DNA of 64,000 bases from Capsicum annuum (lineage: Eukaryota; Streptophyta; Magnoliopsida; Solanales; Solanaceae). Made by a program: the position numbers and the translations under genes. Location: NCBI RefSeq assembly GCF_002878395.1, contig NC_061121.1, forward strand, positions 18,595,993 through 18,659,992, read 5' to 3'. Below the pieces are notes generated by a model that was not told where the DNA came from, searched no databases, and saw only the letters and a list, made by a program, of their open reading frames with translations. Shown here piece by piece: positions 50,076-62,141 of the stretch (within the stretch, counting starts at the first letter, position 1; each line of letters begins with the position of its first letter).

Positions 50076-51446
50076 ACACACTCAACTTAAACAATTGATT
50101 GTCCTCAAGCAACCATAACATAACTAAGAGTATACAAAGTACAATTCAGCAGCTAACTACTCATATCAGTATAGAATACTTTCACCATCTCCACGATTAG
50201 TCAAATTAAGACCACTTGTGTCTATTATTTGAAAACATCCATGCAACTTACAAGGATCAAGATATGGCAAAAAATTCAGCAATAACAACCAAGCACACAC
50301 CCAAATCACACTACCCGAAAAAGATAGTGATTAGCAACTTACTTAGTGTGCCCTCACAACAAAGAAATCCCTTTTTTACTCATATCAGCATTTATAAATA
50401 TAGGGATAAATACAAGACTCACTCTCAGAATGAAGTTCCACATTGTACATCAAATGCCATAGGATTTCCTTTATAGTCAGTACCCAAGTCTTCAAACAGG
50501 TTAGTTAGAATCACTATAGGGATTTTCTTGAGCTTGTAATACAGGCTAGGGGTTGGTATGATATTCATGGATATTTCAGTGACTAAGCCTCCTTGACACT
50601 ACATTAGACTCTAGGGGTTTCAACTCTTAACCTTCTTTTCTTCACTCTATTTTTTACCAAGCATGCTTAAGATTGATGCGGTCTTTTCAATTAACTTATT
50701 ATGTTTTTATCATTTTTCACACAATTTTCTCTCTTTTCTTATTTATTTTTCACCGCACCCAACTCTTTATTCATCCTTCTTATTCTACCTCTCTTCATAC
50801 ACAAATTGTATCACATACCCCTATAATAGCCACCCTTAACTTAGGTTATTTTCCTAAGTCAAGGTGCATAGTATCCAAGGATGACTAGGGCCAAGATAGG
50901 TTCATTGTGATGTAAGCGGGAAGGTGAAAGGTGCACAAGAAAGAAATAGGCTATTGAGGCTCAAACGGGGAGCAAGGGATATTATTAACATTGGGAAGGT
51001 CATTTAGGCTAAAGTGGGCTAACATGTAAAAACAGCCTATAATCCTTTCCTAATGCCTATTCGATGACCATGGCACGACTAACCGGGCAAGTTCTAGATT
51101 CAATGCAAAATAGGAACTGAGGAAGACCTTACACACATATGGCACACAAGTATCATACATATCGCTGCTTATCTGATTCGTACACTTGTTTAATATAGGT
51201 CATTCATTTGACATACTAATTCCACAAAAATATACACAGTGGTCACAATGGATGTAATTCACATAGTACACAATAGATCAGACCACTGCATAGATACTCA
51301 TTAATCACAACATAATCCAACTGCCTCAAGTACTTGTACTAATCCTAATTATCTACAGAATATATTACAATAATAATTTACCCTACACCCTCAACTTAAT
51401 AATAAAAAATAAAATGCACTAAGGGTTAGGGTATACCTAAAGACAG
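50076..51446 (-). other. I 3' region with polypurine tract, non-coding
   Basis: The minus-strand AAGTTGAGTGTGT abuts the LTR (50076-50088). The rest shares text with the 3' regions of RetA and O. No ORF is supported. Confidence 0.7.
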
Positions 51447-53269
51447 TCAAGCACTTGGATCCTGGTTCTTCGACCATGCTACTGTATCATCTATTGTTTT
51501 CTCCCCATCAGGAGCATCTATCCTGGTGGAGGTCAGATCCTGGCTAGATGAAGCACCTACAACCCTAGCTCGAATGGCTTCTTGCCATTTCTTATTATCA
51601 GCCATGGACTCCAATCTTGCCTTTTTCAACCTTTTCTTTTCTGCCTTCTTCTTTTCCTTCTTCTTCTCTTTTATTTCTTCTTCACTATCTATCTTTTATC
51701 TCTTATTCTTGCCTTTCTTTTCCACCTTTTTTGTCTTTTTCTTTAGGGAGTCTGCAGTGAGATCAAGTATAGGAATTTCTTCCTCCAAATCATGCATAGC
51801 TGAACCAATTGGCACCATAATTTGGTACTGCTGCAACACCTAAACCTCAACCTTGACCTTATCCAAAACAGCCCTAAATGTAACAAGATCAGCACCTGTC
51901 ATCTCTTTTACTAGGACATCGAATCTGTTTTCCAAATTTGTAACTCACGCAGGCAATGTCACAAAAGGTTGTAGTGTCGTCTTGATTCTTTAGTCCATAG
52001 AAGCAGCAAACTATTTGGTGAAGGCATATAGCTGGGCCTCGCACCACTTTGCTTGCTTAGCCACTTTTCTAATATCAATAGGCTGAAATTCCAAACCTAT
52101 TGTTGCTGGAGAAATTGAAGGACTGGCCTCAGGCTCAACAACTGAAGCTCCCTAGGCTGAAGAATCCTGTACATCTATATGAGGTGCTATTGCTGCATCT
52201 GTAACTGGTGGGTCCGCTGCTACCTCTGCACCCCAGTCAAGTCTAAGTCACAGATAAATCTCATAAAATCAAATGGGGTTGTGAGTCTTCTGAGAACAAA
52301 CGTCTTCATCAACTCCCATAATCTTTGGCACCTCAGCATCTCTGCACATCTATGTAATAAGACACAGAAAAGGATAAGTAGTGTTGACCCTCGATATCCT
52401 GATCTTTATCTCATCCGCAATGATCTCCCTGAAGTTTAAGGGAAGCTGTTGTACCAAACTTGCTACCAAAATAGCACGATCATTGCCTAGAATATTATCT
52501 CCCTCAGTAGGAATAAGCCAAACTCACACTATGCCCCCACCAAAATTTAGCCTCCTGAGTCAACGAGGACTTACAGATTCTCTCATTTGGGTTTGTCACT
52601 TGGTTTGCACATATTCTACAACTGGGCTTGGTAGTTCGCATAGAACTCCCAAACCAGTGTGGGGAAAAATAAACCTCCCCTTTATGTAGTCCATCCTAAG
52701 TCATATTCTTTTGATTTCTTCTCCACTTCAGGTTTTCTACTCAACCCTTTCGCGATGATCATGTTTTCTTCTTGGATTGGCCTCTTTTCATTCCTTCTTT
52801 TAGTTCTTTACAACCCAGCAATGTAGATGCCCTCAGATCTAGGGATTTTCCATCTAGAATTACTCCTCACTTCCGAGTTCTTACATTTGATAATAGTCCT
52901 CCAAGGTGGAGACTCTTCATCATCTTGTTGCTCAGTAGATGAGGACCCGAAAGTTGTTCCTTCAGACTCATATTTTTCAGACACTTCTTGCTCCTTTTTA
53001 TCACCTTGAGCTTGTTCAGACTCATGCTGTTCAAACTCATCTTTTTTAGACTCCTCCTACTTAAAAGTTGTGTTTGACTCAGTATCAACACTGTTCTCCA
53101 CCTTAATTGATGAAGGTGGTGGAGTTTTCTTTGGACTCTGCTTCTTATTTAGTTTTCTGAGCAAGGGTTCCTTTTCCTCGTAGTCAGATTCCTCGTTGAG
53201 GATCTTACGATGTACATCATCTTTGGCCGCTTTCTTTGGTTCTGTGGGGCTCTTTCTTTTTTGTGCCAT
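51447..53269 (-). pseudogene. I ORF3: downstream ORF of unknown function
   Basis: The minus-strand ATG at 53269 opens MAQKRKSPTEPKKAAKDD, a Lys-rich, possibly nuclear-targeting N-terminus, followed by an acidic region (EQAQGDKKEQEVSEKYESEG) and serine-rich text. The middle (52000-52830) is mostly readable. The C-terminal third holds IGLEFQPIDIRKVAKQAKW and NRFDVLVKEMTGADLV, then a long Lys/Glu-rich stretch (51620-51740, probable coiled coil) and the tail SMADNKKWQEAIRARVVGAS up to the stop at 51447. Several in-frame TAG/TAA codons and shifts break it. By position it corresponds to the third ORF of Athila elements, and the Lys/Glu-rich block followed by ...GASSS recalls ORFs annotated in Solanaceae as plant transposon-associated proteins; that match is from memory and needs a search. 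Confidence 0.55.
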
Positions 53270-54407
53270 TTTAGAGTACCTAGATACATTAAAAGAACGT
53301 TATTCAACCCTAAAGATCACAAACACAAGTACATTAATCATTTAGGCTCATTTATGTTTCTATCTCCAGGTATGATCCCAATTCCTGATAAGCCGTCATA
53401 ACTGTGACAGCTTATCACAATTGCCATCAACATTAGACAAAACCCAACAAATTTTTACCATTTTGTGATGACATTCATGATAGGCCATCACAACCATGAT
53501 AGCTTGTCACGAATGTCGTCAGCTCTAGATAGAACCAACTTTAAAATTTTTTAGAGCTTGATGACATTCCTGATAGGCCGTGACGATTGTAATAGCCTAT
53601 CATGATCGTCATCACACATATCAGAAACCACTTTTAACTTTAATTGAATTTTTGGTCCCCATTTTTGCTTAAGATTCACAGAAATTCAAATTATGGGCTA
53701 TTTTTCAAAGCTTGGACTTGCACAGCAAACCCTAGCTGCGATTTTAGCCATTTTCCAAGTTTGCACTTTGTTCAAGCACCCTGGGGACTTGTGTTCTCAT
53801 TCAATCATCATTCATCTCAAAAAGATAAGGGTTAAAGTAGAGTGTACCTGATGTAGCTTTTAACTTAGTGTCACGCACAAGAGGAAGAGTAAAAGAAGAA
53901 TTTTCTTAATTTTGGATTTCAAACCACTCACAAGGTAAACTTGTTTTTCTTAGAGTGTTTTTCCAAAGTTGGGAACTAATTTTTAACTAAGGAAAGAAAT
54001 AACTAAGAAAAAGAAGTTATAAATCAGTGGAAATTTAAAAAGGTTCGCAACTGGGCCGGGTCAGATCAGCTTAAGTTTAAGCCTAGTTTTTTGAATTTTA
54101 AAGCTCTGGGATGATGAAAATTTGTGATGGCTTGTCACGATTGTGATATCCTGTCACGATTGTCATCACCCTTAGGCAGAGAATTCTCCATGCCTGGTCT
54201 AGCTCAAGCCATTTGTGATAGTTTGTCAGAATTGTAACGGCTTTTCACGGATGTCGTCATGACCTTCCAGCAGAACTTTTCATTTTTTCACCTTCTCTAT
54301 GTTAAATCCTAATTTTGAAAATAAAAATACTTTCTTAAACATAAAAACTTTGGGTTGCATCCCAATAGCGCCTGATTTACTGTCACGGCATGACTGGGTC
54401 ATCTTGG
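53270..54407 (-). promoter_or_regulatory. I intergenic region with LTR-like repeats and possible internal promoter
   Basis: Between the end of PR and ORF3. Reading on the minus strand: post-pol motif (54351-54400), a palindromic GTGATA-type block (54110-54270), an AT-rich stretch with CTTTTTAAATTT near 54025-54040, about 400 bases of untranslated-looking text, a second palindromic block (53380-53610) and the ORF3 start. The block-then-TATA order copies the LTR U3. Promoter function is inference. Confidence 0.4.
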
Positions 54408-56824
54408 CTACTCAGACTTCGCCAAGACAACCTGTTGATCCCCTTTTCTATCCTCATAGAAATTGTCAACGATCAAGAAGTCATTTATATCATTTTTTTG
54501 TGACATGGGTTGATGCATTTTGAATTTTGCCTCCTTTTTACCGAGCCTAAACTTAAGCTCATTCAACTCTCTGTCAACTATTACCCTTCCTATTTCCAAG
54601 AATAGTCTTCCCAAGATAATGGGAACCTCAAAGTCCACATCATAATCTAGTACCACAAAATCAGCAGAAAAAATAAAGTTTGCCACCTTCACCAACACAT
54701 CATGCAAAATTCCAACAGGCCGCTTTATTAACCTATCTTCCATCACCAGTCGCATGTTAGTAGGTGTTGGATCTTCTAAACCCAACTTCTTTCATATAGC
54801 CAGTGGCATCAGATTCACGCTAGCACCCAAATCACATAATGCCTTTGCAACATCCAGAGACCCAACTTTGCACAAAATAGTGAATGTACTAGGGTCAGCC
54901 TTCTTTTACTCTAAGAATCGTGTGGAAACAGCACTACAATGGTAGAGATTATCCACCTGCTCACTGCTGAACTTTTTCTTCTTTGTGATGAGGTCTTTCA
55001 TGAACTTTCCATATCTTGGAATTTGTTCAAGTGACTCAACCAAAGGCACATTAATTGTCAATTGCTTGAGCATAGCCATGAACTTGCCAAATTTTGCATC
55101 ATCGACCTTTTTCTTAAATCATTCAAAAAAGGAAGGTAGCGGTCTAGGGATAGTCTTGAACACCACATCCTCTTCCTTATTATCTTCTTTATCTGAAATA
55201 TTAACAAAACCATCCAGCTTCTCAGACTACACTAGACTACTTTCTTCCAGTTCATCAATACTTACCTTATTTTCCATAAATTTACCCACAGAAGGGTCAC
55301 ATAACAACTTACCACTCTGAGTGGTAATTTCCATACATGAACCATTATTCCATGGGTTCTGAACTGTATCACTATGTAAAGTACTAGTTTTTCTCTAGTT
55401 CAGTGTAGCAGAAAGATGGTTCATCTGCTGCTCTAATTGCATAATAGAAGCAGAGTGTGAGCTAACCAACTGACTGAAGGTAGAGAACTTACTCTTCATG
55501 GTAGTTACTCTCGATTTGGTATCTTCAACTCCCGTCAACAACTTTTCCATCATATCTTCCATAGACATCTAGCCAGAGTTAGTTGTTGCAGCATCCCTAC
55601 TTCCAGGAGGAACATACAAACCACTCATGTCATTATTGTTTCTCCAGTGTCCTTGCTCCCTATCTTTATAATCAGGCTTGTCATAGAATTTCCAACCTTG
55701 GTTCCCTTGGCTATTGCCTCGGAAACCCCTCTAGTTACTCATATATTTTCTCTCTGCATCGGCACCTGTAGCAACAGTTCCTGAGATTCCACAGCCTTAA
55801 CCATTTCAGTCTTGCCTGATAGCAAATGCTTGGTCAGCAAGTCCATCTATATATTTAAGTGGTCCATGTCTTGTTCTCGCTCCTCATCCCTTCTGCACTG
55901 CAGTGCAATTGCACCACCAGCAACAGTCAGGATAGTTACTACAGAATCCCTAGTGTGCCAAGCTCGACTCTGCTTGGTCATTCTATTCAACGTGTCAGAA
56001 GCATCTACAAAAGAGAGATCAATGATCGAACCATCTACAGTGTTGTCTACAATTGTCTTTGTCACAGATTTGAAAGCTCCGTACAAAGTATCCTTCAAGT
56101 GCAAGTCCATCATATTGTGGTTTGGACATTGTGCAAGCTTCTTTTTAAATCTCTCCCAGGTTTCGTGGAATGCTTTAGTTGGGAGTTATCTGAAGTTACT
56201 AATTTCATCCCTCAATTGTACCCTTCTAGAGGGTGGAAAGAACTGTTCTAGGAATGCCTCTTTCAACTATCTCGAGTTGTTTATAGAATGGGCTCTAGCT
56301 CATTTAATTATATTGTTGCCTCTCCAAACAGATACAAAGGAAACAATCTCAACCGGATCGCATTCTGGCTTACTCCCAAATTTTCAAAAGATTTGTAAAT
56401 ACTGATGAAGTTCACCAAATACATGTTCGGGGTTATCAGCTGATAAGCCTCCAAATAACCCCTTCAGATTCAGGAGTTGGATCATGGTGCTTGTTATGCT
56501 GAATTTTCCATCTGGTGCCAATGGTGGAGGAATGATAGCACCCATTGCACCAGCTCCATCCATTCCTTCATCATCTTCATCAGCCTCATATTGAATAGGC
56601 TGTTGGCCATACCTTCCTCGGTTTTGATCGTTTCTATTGACATTTTGTTGCACTAGTGCAGCAAGTTGCTCATCACGTCTTGGGTTTAGAGGATGTAGCA
56701 ATTCCTCATCACCCAAGTCTTTGTCATCAGGGTTCTGGTGACGTGTTTGTTGACCCAAATTCTGTACGTTCACCTGAGCCCTGGCAAAAGCGGCTAGTCT
56801 ATCCGCCTCCTGTTGCTCAGCCAT
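54408..56824 (-). pseudogene. I gag and protease
   Basis: ATG on minus 56824 begins MAEQQEADRLAAFARAQVN; the first 146 codons are open to 56384 and contain PLNPRRDEQLAALVQQN and QLLNLKGLFGGLSADNPEH. The capsid middle (56113-56380) and 55847-56113 (LKDTLYGAFKSVTKT, DASDTLNRMTKQSRAWHTRD) follow with shifts. Protease appears near 54790-54850 as [15 protein letters not shown] and continues open at 54408-54785 (KLGLEDPTPTNMRLVMEDR type, then [20 protein letters not shown]). The frame ends with a stop at 54408 only about 40 codons after the protease body, where autonomous Athila elements continue into RT. Confidence 0.85.
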
Positions 56825-57021
56825 TCTCCCTATCAGTTAAGGTTTCGGATTGATTGGCAATAACGGTTCTCCGAAACTTCTTATTTTTGGCATAAACAAC
56901 ATAGTACCTACAACAGACAAAAACAACAAATAAACATAAATCTAGAAAACTTAACTAACAAAAAGTTATCACACACAAATTTTTAGTTTACAACCGTATT
57001 TCCCAGTAACGGCGTCCTTTT
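56825..57021 (-). other. I leader with tRNA-Asp primer-binding site
   Basis: The minus-strand GGACGCCGTTACTGGGA at 57001-57017 matches the tRNA-Asp complement TGGCGCCGTTGCCGGGGA with a few substitutions, 4 bases from the LTR. Confidence 0.8.
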
Positions 57022-58398
57022 TGATAATGCTCAAAATACACTCCTGAATGGATGTAAGCGATCATTTTCAATATAAAACCCAACTAGGTTAGGGTCGAAT
57101 CACACAAGGAATAAGGTATGAACTCAAGTTGTTTACAAAATAATTCACTGGTAATTTATTGTTTCTTGAAATAGGGGTTTAAATTTCTCAGACAATTGTC
57201 AGTCACTTTGAATTTAATGTTTGTAATCAATGTTTTATGAAATAACCAGGATTACGTTCAGTAGGGCTTACAGTACATGACAGATGCTAAAATTAACTCA
57301 AGGTTCTCATGGTGGTTAGGATAACAAGCTATCTTTATCGATGGTATGCTCAAATATCTCTCGACCTAATTAAGCATCTAATTTCCTAATCCTCTCAGAC
57401 TTAGGGAATCGTAACTCACTGGTCAGATTTTACCTCAGTTTGAGCAACCTTGTTATAGTGCTGATTATTAAACAAAGCCTTTCCGAGTCCCTTTTGATAA
57501 TTCACTTCCTACTATTTATGATTTCTTTCTAAAGCAAAGCAAAGTAGGTACGCCCATTGTTTGCAACCAACAGACATAAGTTATCATAATAGAATTACTA
57601 AGAAATCCTAACACCTATTAAATCTTTAGTAATTAATTATCATCTTATCATGACCTAACCATATATTCCATAACCCAGGTTAAGAGTGTTTAGCCACTCA
57701 TGATGCAAGAAATAAGAACACAAGTTGAATTCCTGATTGAAAGGATTAACTTACAACGATGAATGAAATCAAAAGTAAACTTGTATTTAAATCACACGGT
57801 AAAACTCTAGAATATTGTTTTTGAAAATAGACAGAGAGAAAAGTCATATCTTGTATGATAGATCGATAATGGATTCCTCAATCAATGATAATAAAAACTC
57901 TAAAAAAAAAAAGCTTTAAATAGTCAACCTTTAATAAGGAAATAAAAATAAGGTTTCTGATTTTCTTTGGATTAGATGACGGCACTAGTGATGGATTATC
58001 ATGATCTTGATAGCCTATCACGGACGTCGTCAACTTCTCTGCAAAATTCACTCCTGCTGCCTAAGGGTGACGACGATGGTGACGCCCTATCATATTTTTG
58101 ATGGTGTGTCATGTTGCCGTCATAAAACTTTCTGCAGCTTTACATCTGCTGTTAAGGTTGGCAGCATCCGTAACAACCTATCACCAGGCTGATGGCTTGT
58201 AAGGGGTGTCGTCAGCCACACTTAGCTCTTTATTTGCTTCCGATTTCAGTTTTTTTGTTTCCTTTATTGATTGTTCTCCCTCTTCTCTACTTTTGCTACA
58301 AAATCAAAGTAAAATATCAAAAACGACTAAAGTTACTCAAGACTTCACAACTATTTAGAGTTAAAACTTCAAATGTGTTAGCACAGGCTCACACATCA
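57022..58398 (-). repeat. I 5' LTR
   Basis: Plus-sense ends TGATAATGCTC and CTCACACATCA; intact TGAT...ATCA termini. TATA-like box inverted at 57914-57923, palindromic module at 57975-58220. Confidence 0.9.
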
Positions 58399-58670
58399 CC
58401 CGTCATTCTGCACATTTACCTAGGCTCTAGCTGAGGCTGCTAACCTGTCAGCCTACTATTGGTCTGTCATTCTTCCGATTAGTTGCGATTCCATATTTAA
58501 TGGTAATAATGCTTTTCCAGAACTTTTGGTTCTTGGCATATACCACAAAAGTCCTACAACAAACAAAAGCAACAAATAAACATAAACCTAGGAAACTTTG
58601 ACTAACAATCAATTAGCATACACATAAAATTCAATTTACAGTCGTATTCCCCGGCAATAGTGCCATTTTT
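58399..58670 (-). pseudogene. O gag N-terminus, leader and tRNA-Asp primer-binding site
   Basis: After I, the O gag start resumes: the minus-strand ATG at 58470 reads MTDQ, a stop, then QADRLAASARA, paralleling MAEQQEADRLAAFARA of I. The leader ends with PBS TGGCACTATTGCCGGGGA at 58648-58665, a tRNA-Asp match with three differences, 5 bases from the 5' LTR. Confidence 0.8.
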
Positions 58671-60163
58671 TATAATGGTCAAACTACACCACTCTTACAA
58701 GAATATAATAGTTTGTGTCAATATATAACCCAACTAGGTTGGGGTCAAATCCTACAAGGAATATGGTGTGAATTTAAGTTATCTGCAGATGAATCAATTG
58801 ATAGTTAGAAGTTTTCTATGAATGGGGGTTTGTAGAAAGGTCATAAATAATTGCTTCTTAATGCAGTGTTTGAAATCAATATGATAAGAAAAACCAGAGT
58901 TATGTTCACTATGGGTGTTGGGATTTGACAGATGCTAGTAATGGTTCAAGATTCTTGTAGTAGGTAGGAACAACAGATTATCCTTGTCGGAGTTCGCCTA
59001 AATGTTTCTCAACCTATTTAGACATTTAATCACCTTATTCTATCAAACTTAGGGAATTCATATTTCATAATAGGATGTTATCTCAAGTTAATTAATCTTG
59101 TTACTGCATTAATTATTAAACGGAAATTTAATACTTCCAAGTCCCTGTTAGTAATTCACTTCTTACTTGGGTTGATTTCTTATCTCAAGCAAATCAACCA
59201 TAAGAAAAGCCTATTATTTAAAAACAATGGTCAGCATGTAAAATAAAGCAATTAACAAGAAGTTCCTACCACTTTTAGAATCTTGAACACTTAGTTGCGT
59301 GACAAGCCCAAACCCATAGATCCCACAACTCGGGTTAAGGGAATTTAGGTACTCATAATAAAATAATCAAGCAACAAGTTAAATTCATAGTTTGATGTAT
59401 GAACTTATAGAAAGATGAATAGTAACAAGTGTTCCTCAGATTTGATCATATTATAAAAATCCCAAAACAATTGTAATAATCTATCCAAAAATAATTACAA
59501 AGTTAAAGTTAGAAAATAAAGAGAGAAAATCTCCAAACGTGAGTTCCAAGATGTCAAAAAACTCTCTAATGAAAACCCTGACATATGCTTTAAATACTTT
59601 TGGTTAATTATGGAAAAAAATCATAGAGCACAGTATTTTCTCGGATAGGCGACAACGTGCGTGACGGCCTATCAGGAGTCTGACGGCTTATCAGGAATGT
59701 TGTCTGCTCCTCTTTACTTTTGACAATCTTTTACTTAGGTTGATGATGAGGTGTGATGGATCATCAGACATGTGACGAATTAGCAGAAATGTCGTCACGT
59801 CTTCACTTAAAACTCCATTCCCTGCCTAAGGATAACAACGAGCTTGCCGACTTATCACACTTCTGACGGCCTATCACGGATGTCGTCACACATTCCAGCT
59901 GAAGGCCATTCTCTTTCTAAGACTGACGATGAATCTGATATCTTATAATAAGGCTGACAACTTATCAGACAAGTCGTCAGCTACTTCCTTCTCTTTTGTC
60001 TCAAAAATCAACTCTTTTACTTCTATTATTATTGGTTCTCTTACGTTTTGACTTTTACTGCATTATCAAACAGAAAAAAATCAAGAAAGATAAAATTTGC
60101 TTAAGACTTTACAATTATTCTTAGTTAAAAGCCTTAAATATGCTAGCATCTAATCACACATTT
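58671..60163 (-). repeat. O 5' LTR
   Basis: Starts TATAATGGTC (decayed TGATAATG) and ends TCACACATTT (decayed from ATCA). Partner of 40412-41877. TATA-like inverted at 59588-59596, module at 59640-59990. It is followed by ACCAT and the A2 gag. Confidence 0.85.
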
Positions 60164-60765
60164 ACCATTCTGGAAGGCAGAAAGAACCATTCTAAGAAAG
60201 CTCTTTTCAGTTGCTCCGATTTTTAATAGAATCTAGTGCTAGCTCATTTAACCACAGGGTTGCCTCCCTAGACTGAGACAATGAGAATAACCTCGAATGA
60301 ATTGAATTTTTCCATGGTACATGATTATCAAAGAACTTTTAGATGTGTATAAAGTTTACCAGACGCATATTTGGATCATCCCCTAAAAGTCCACCAAGTA
60401 GCCCCTTAAGGTTTATCAATTATATAATAGTGCTTGCGATGTTAAACTTCACTCCCGGTACTAATGGTAGTGATATTATGGCTCTTGTATCCCTAGCTTC
60501 ATCCATATCAGCGTTATCATTGTCCTTCGGGTCTAACTGCATAGCAGTCTAGCAGTTTGCACTCCCTCTAAATGGACAATTTTGATTTAATACTGCAACT
60601 ACATTTTCTTTATGTCTTCAGTGCATAGGATCAATCGAGTCATCATCACCCAAGTTATCATCATTATCATTAGCCACCCGGCCTAGGTTATCAATATTTT
60701 GTTAATTGAGTTTTACATTAGCCAAAGTGGATAATCTTTCAGTTTCTTATTGGTTAGCAATTCTT
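60164..60765 (-). pseudogene. A2 gag N-terminal half
   Basis: The gag text continues exactly from 40411 across O. Minus-strand translation gives RIANQ, stop, ETERLSTLANVKLN, then LGDDDSIDPMH, QLINLKGLLGGLSGDDPN and PFNSFEVILIVS-like decayed text. It is collinear with the I gag (56384-56824). The start codon aligned with the I ATG reads ATT. Confidence 0.75.
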
Positions 60766-60954
60766 CTGATTATTGAGGGTTTGGGTTGAAAGGTGACAAT
60801 GGTTCTCCTGACCTTCTGGTGTGTGGAATATAAAACAAAGAACTTGTAATAAGAAAAAACAACAAATAAAAGTAAAATTAGGAAACTTGACTAAGAGTTA
60901 TTAACACACATAACTTCATGGAAAACCATATTCGCTAGCAACAACGCCAAAATC
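60766..60954 (-). other. A2 leader with decayed tRNA-Asp primer-binding site
   Basis: The minus-strand TGGCGTTGTTGCTAGCGA at 60932-60949 is the tRNA-Asp complement with four substitutions, 5 bases from the LTR. Confidence 0.75.
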
Positions 60955-62141
60955 TGATATATCCAAATTATAACTCTTTTACAAGAGTGTAAGTGGTCAT
61001 TTTCAAATATATAACCCAACTAGGTTGGCATCGAATCCCATAGGGAATATGGTTTTAATAAGGTCGTATACAGATTTGTTGAATTTAAATCATTTTTTCA
61101 GCAAAACAAAGGGGGTTATTGTTCAGTTCACAAATTAATAGTTTCCGTTAAAACACATTGAAACATGTCTAGCAGTATTTGGATATAGAGAAATAGAAAG
61201 CTAGGGTTACATCCACCTTGTAGTTTTCTATGCTTTCTACTCATGCGTTTTACGAATTCATACTTGCATCATACTTATAGATAAACGTATTCAATAACTT
61301 AATCCAAGCGTTTCTAGACCATCAAGGACTTATTCACTTTACTTCTCTTGAATCAAAAGTGTTTAAAATAATTATACAAAATCTCCAATTTATTAATCCT
61401 ATTAGGGAATTAATGTGTAAAATAGCGGTTGGAAACTTTATCTTTTTGTCACTACTCACTTTTTTGAACAACAACCTCTCTATTCAAGAAATATGTGTTT
61501 GGTGGAACACTCTCAATGTTTTAAATCACGGGAATTCAAGATAAACTAAGAGGATAGGATATAAGGAAATCAATGCATAATGAATTCAAAAACCCAAAGT
61601 AAAAGATCGTATGTTACAAGGCTTTCATAACCCTAACTACGAAACTTAGCTACTCATGAATAAAAAGGGAATCAAAGTTGTAAAGTTCATCATTCGAAAA
61701 CATAAAATGTTGTCTTGAGGTAATTGTATGTTAAAATGATGAATCCGCATTCTCTCTTTGGGTTAAGTCAACACTCTCAATTCAAAAGTATAGAATAATA
61801 CATGAATGATCAACTTGGGTTTTTTTAGTAAATTTTCTCTCTAGTTGCCCTTTAAGTCCCTATACTTCAATTAAATGAATAAATAGTCTTGGGACATAGT
61901 TTTAGGTGCCACATTGCATCCAACATGCTACTTTTTCTTGTGTCCTATGCCATTCGTATACCATGGTCCCTTTATGTTTCCATCTACCATATTTATACCT
62001 GAAATTATCTTAATCATATAGGTTGGATCAATTACATAAAGAGTAGAATAAAATCATAAAAAACTAGGAACTTTGTTCTCAAAACTTAGCTAAAAAATAG
62101 GTAAGTTATGGTGATTAGGCGTATAAATACACCCAAGATCA
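60955..62141 (-). repeat. A2 5' LTR
   Basis: Begins TGATATATCC next to the PBS and shares with the O and I LTRs the segment ATAACCCAACTAGGTTGG (61008 on) and the following AATCCCATAGGGAAT. A TATAAATATGG box (minus) lies near 61983-61997. I place the far end at CAAGATCA (62141), which gives TGAT...ATCA ends, but no second LTR is available to confirm it. The GTGATA module is not seen here. Confidence 0.55.

Larger units (their letters stand above)
48701..58403 (-). mobile_element. I: pol-less Athila-type element with both LTRs
   Basis: Element 48706-58398, minus strand, between ACCGT (48701-48705) and CCCGT (58399-58403), in the gag of O; the O gag text resumes exactly. Order: LTR, PBS, gag, PR, stop, post-pol motif, promoter-like region, ORF3, 3' region, LTR. 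No RT, RNase H or integrase is found between the end of protease (54408) and ORF3 (53269), so it must have moved with enzymes from another element. Confidence 0.88.
40407..60168 (-). mobile_element. O: Athila element with both LTRs, interrupted by I
   Basis: Element 40412-60163, minus strand, flanked by ACCAT (40407-40411 and 60164-60168), inserted in the gag of A2. Order on the minus strand: LTR 58671-60163, PBS, gag start, element I, rest of gag, PR, RT, RNH, IN, 3' region, LTR 40412-41877. Without I it is about 10.1 kb. No separate ORF is seen between pol and the 3' LTR. Confidence 0.9.
11175..62141 (-). mobile_element. A2: old Athila element broken into four pieces
   Basis: Pieces 11175-11994 (integrase), 34350-36242 (RNase H, RT, start of protease), 39020-40411 (protease and gag) and 60164-62141 (gag N-terminus, PBS, 5' LTR) read as one minus-strand element in the order LTR-PBS-gag-PR-RT-RNH-IN once T2, S2 and O are removed. 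The 3' end with its LTR is beyond S1, left of the window. The tRNA-Asp-type PBS and RT with FMDD fit Athila. The right end is uncertain by up to 200 bases. Confidence 0.75.

Noticed and set aside
52827..53009. Host gene candidate around the serine-rich plus-strand frame
   Set aside because: Antisense to ORF3 of element I; composition is the complement of its acidic region.
55812..56405. 197-codon open frame on the plus strand
   Set aside because: It lies antisense to the I gag, whose conserved residues are on the minus strand; no domain or start context supports it.
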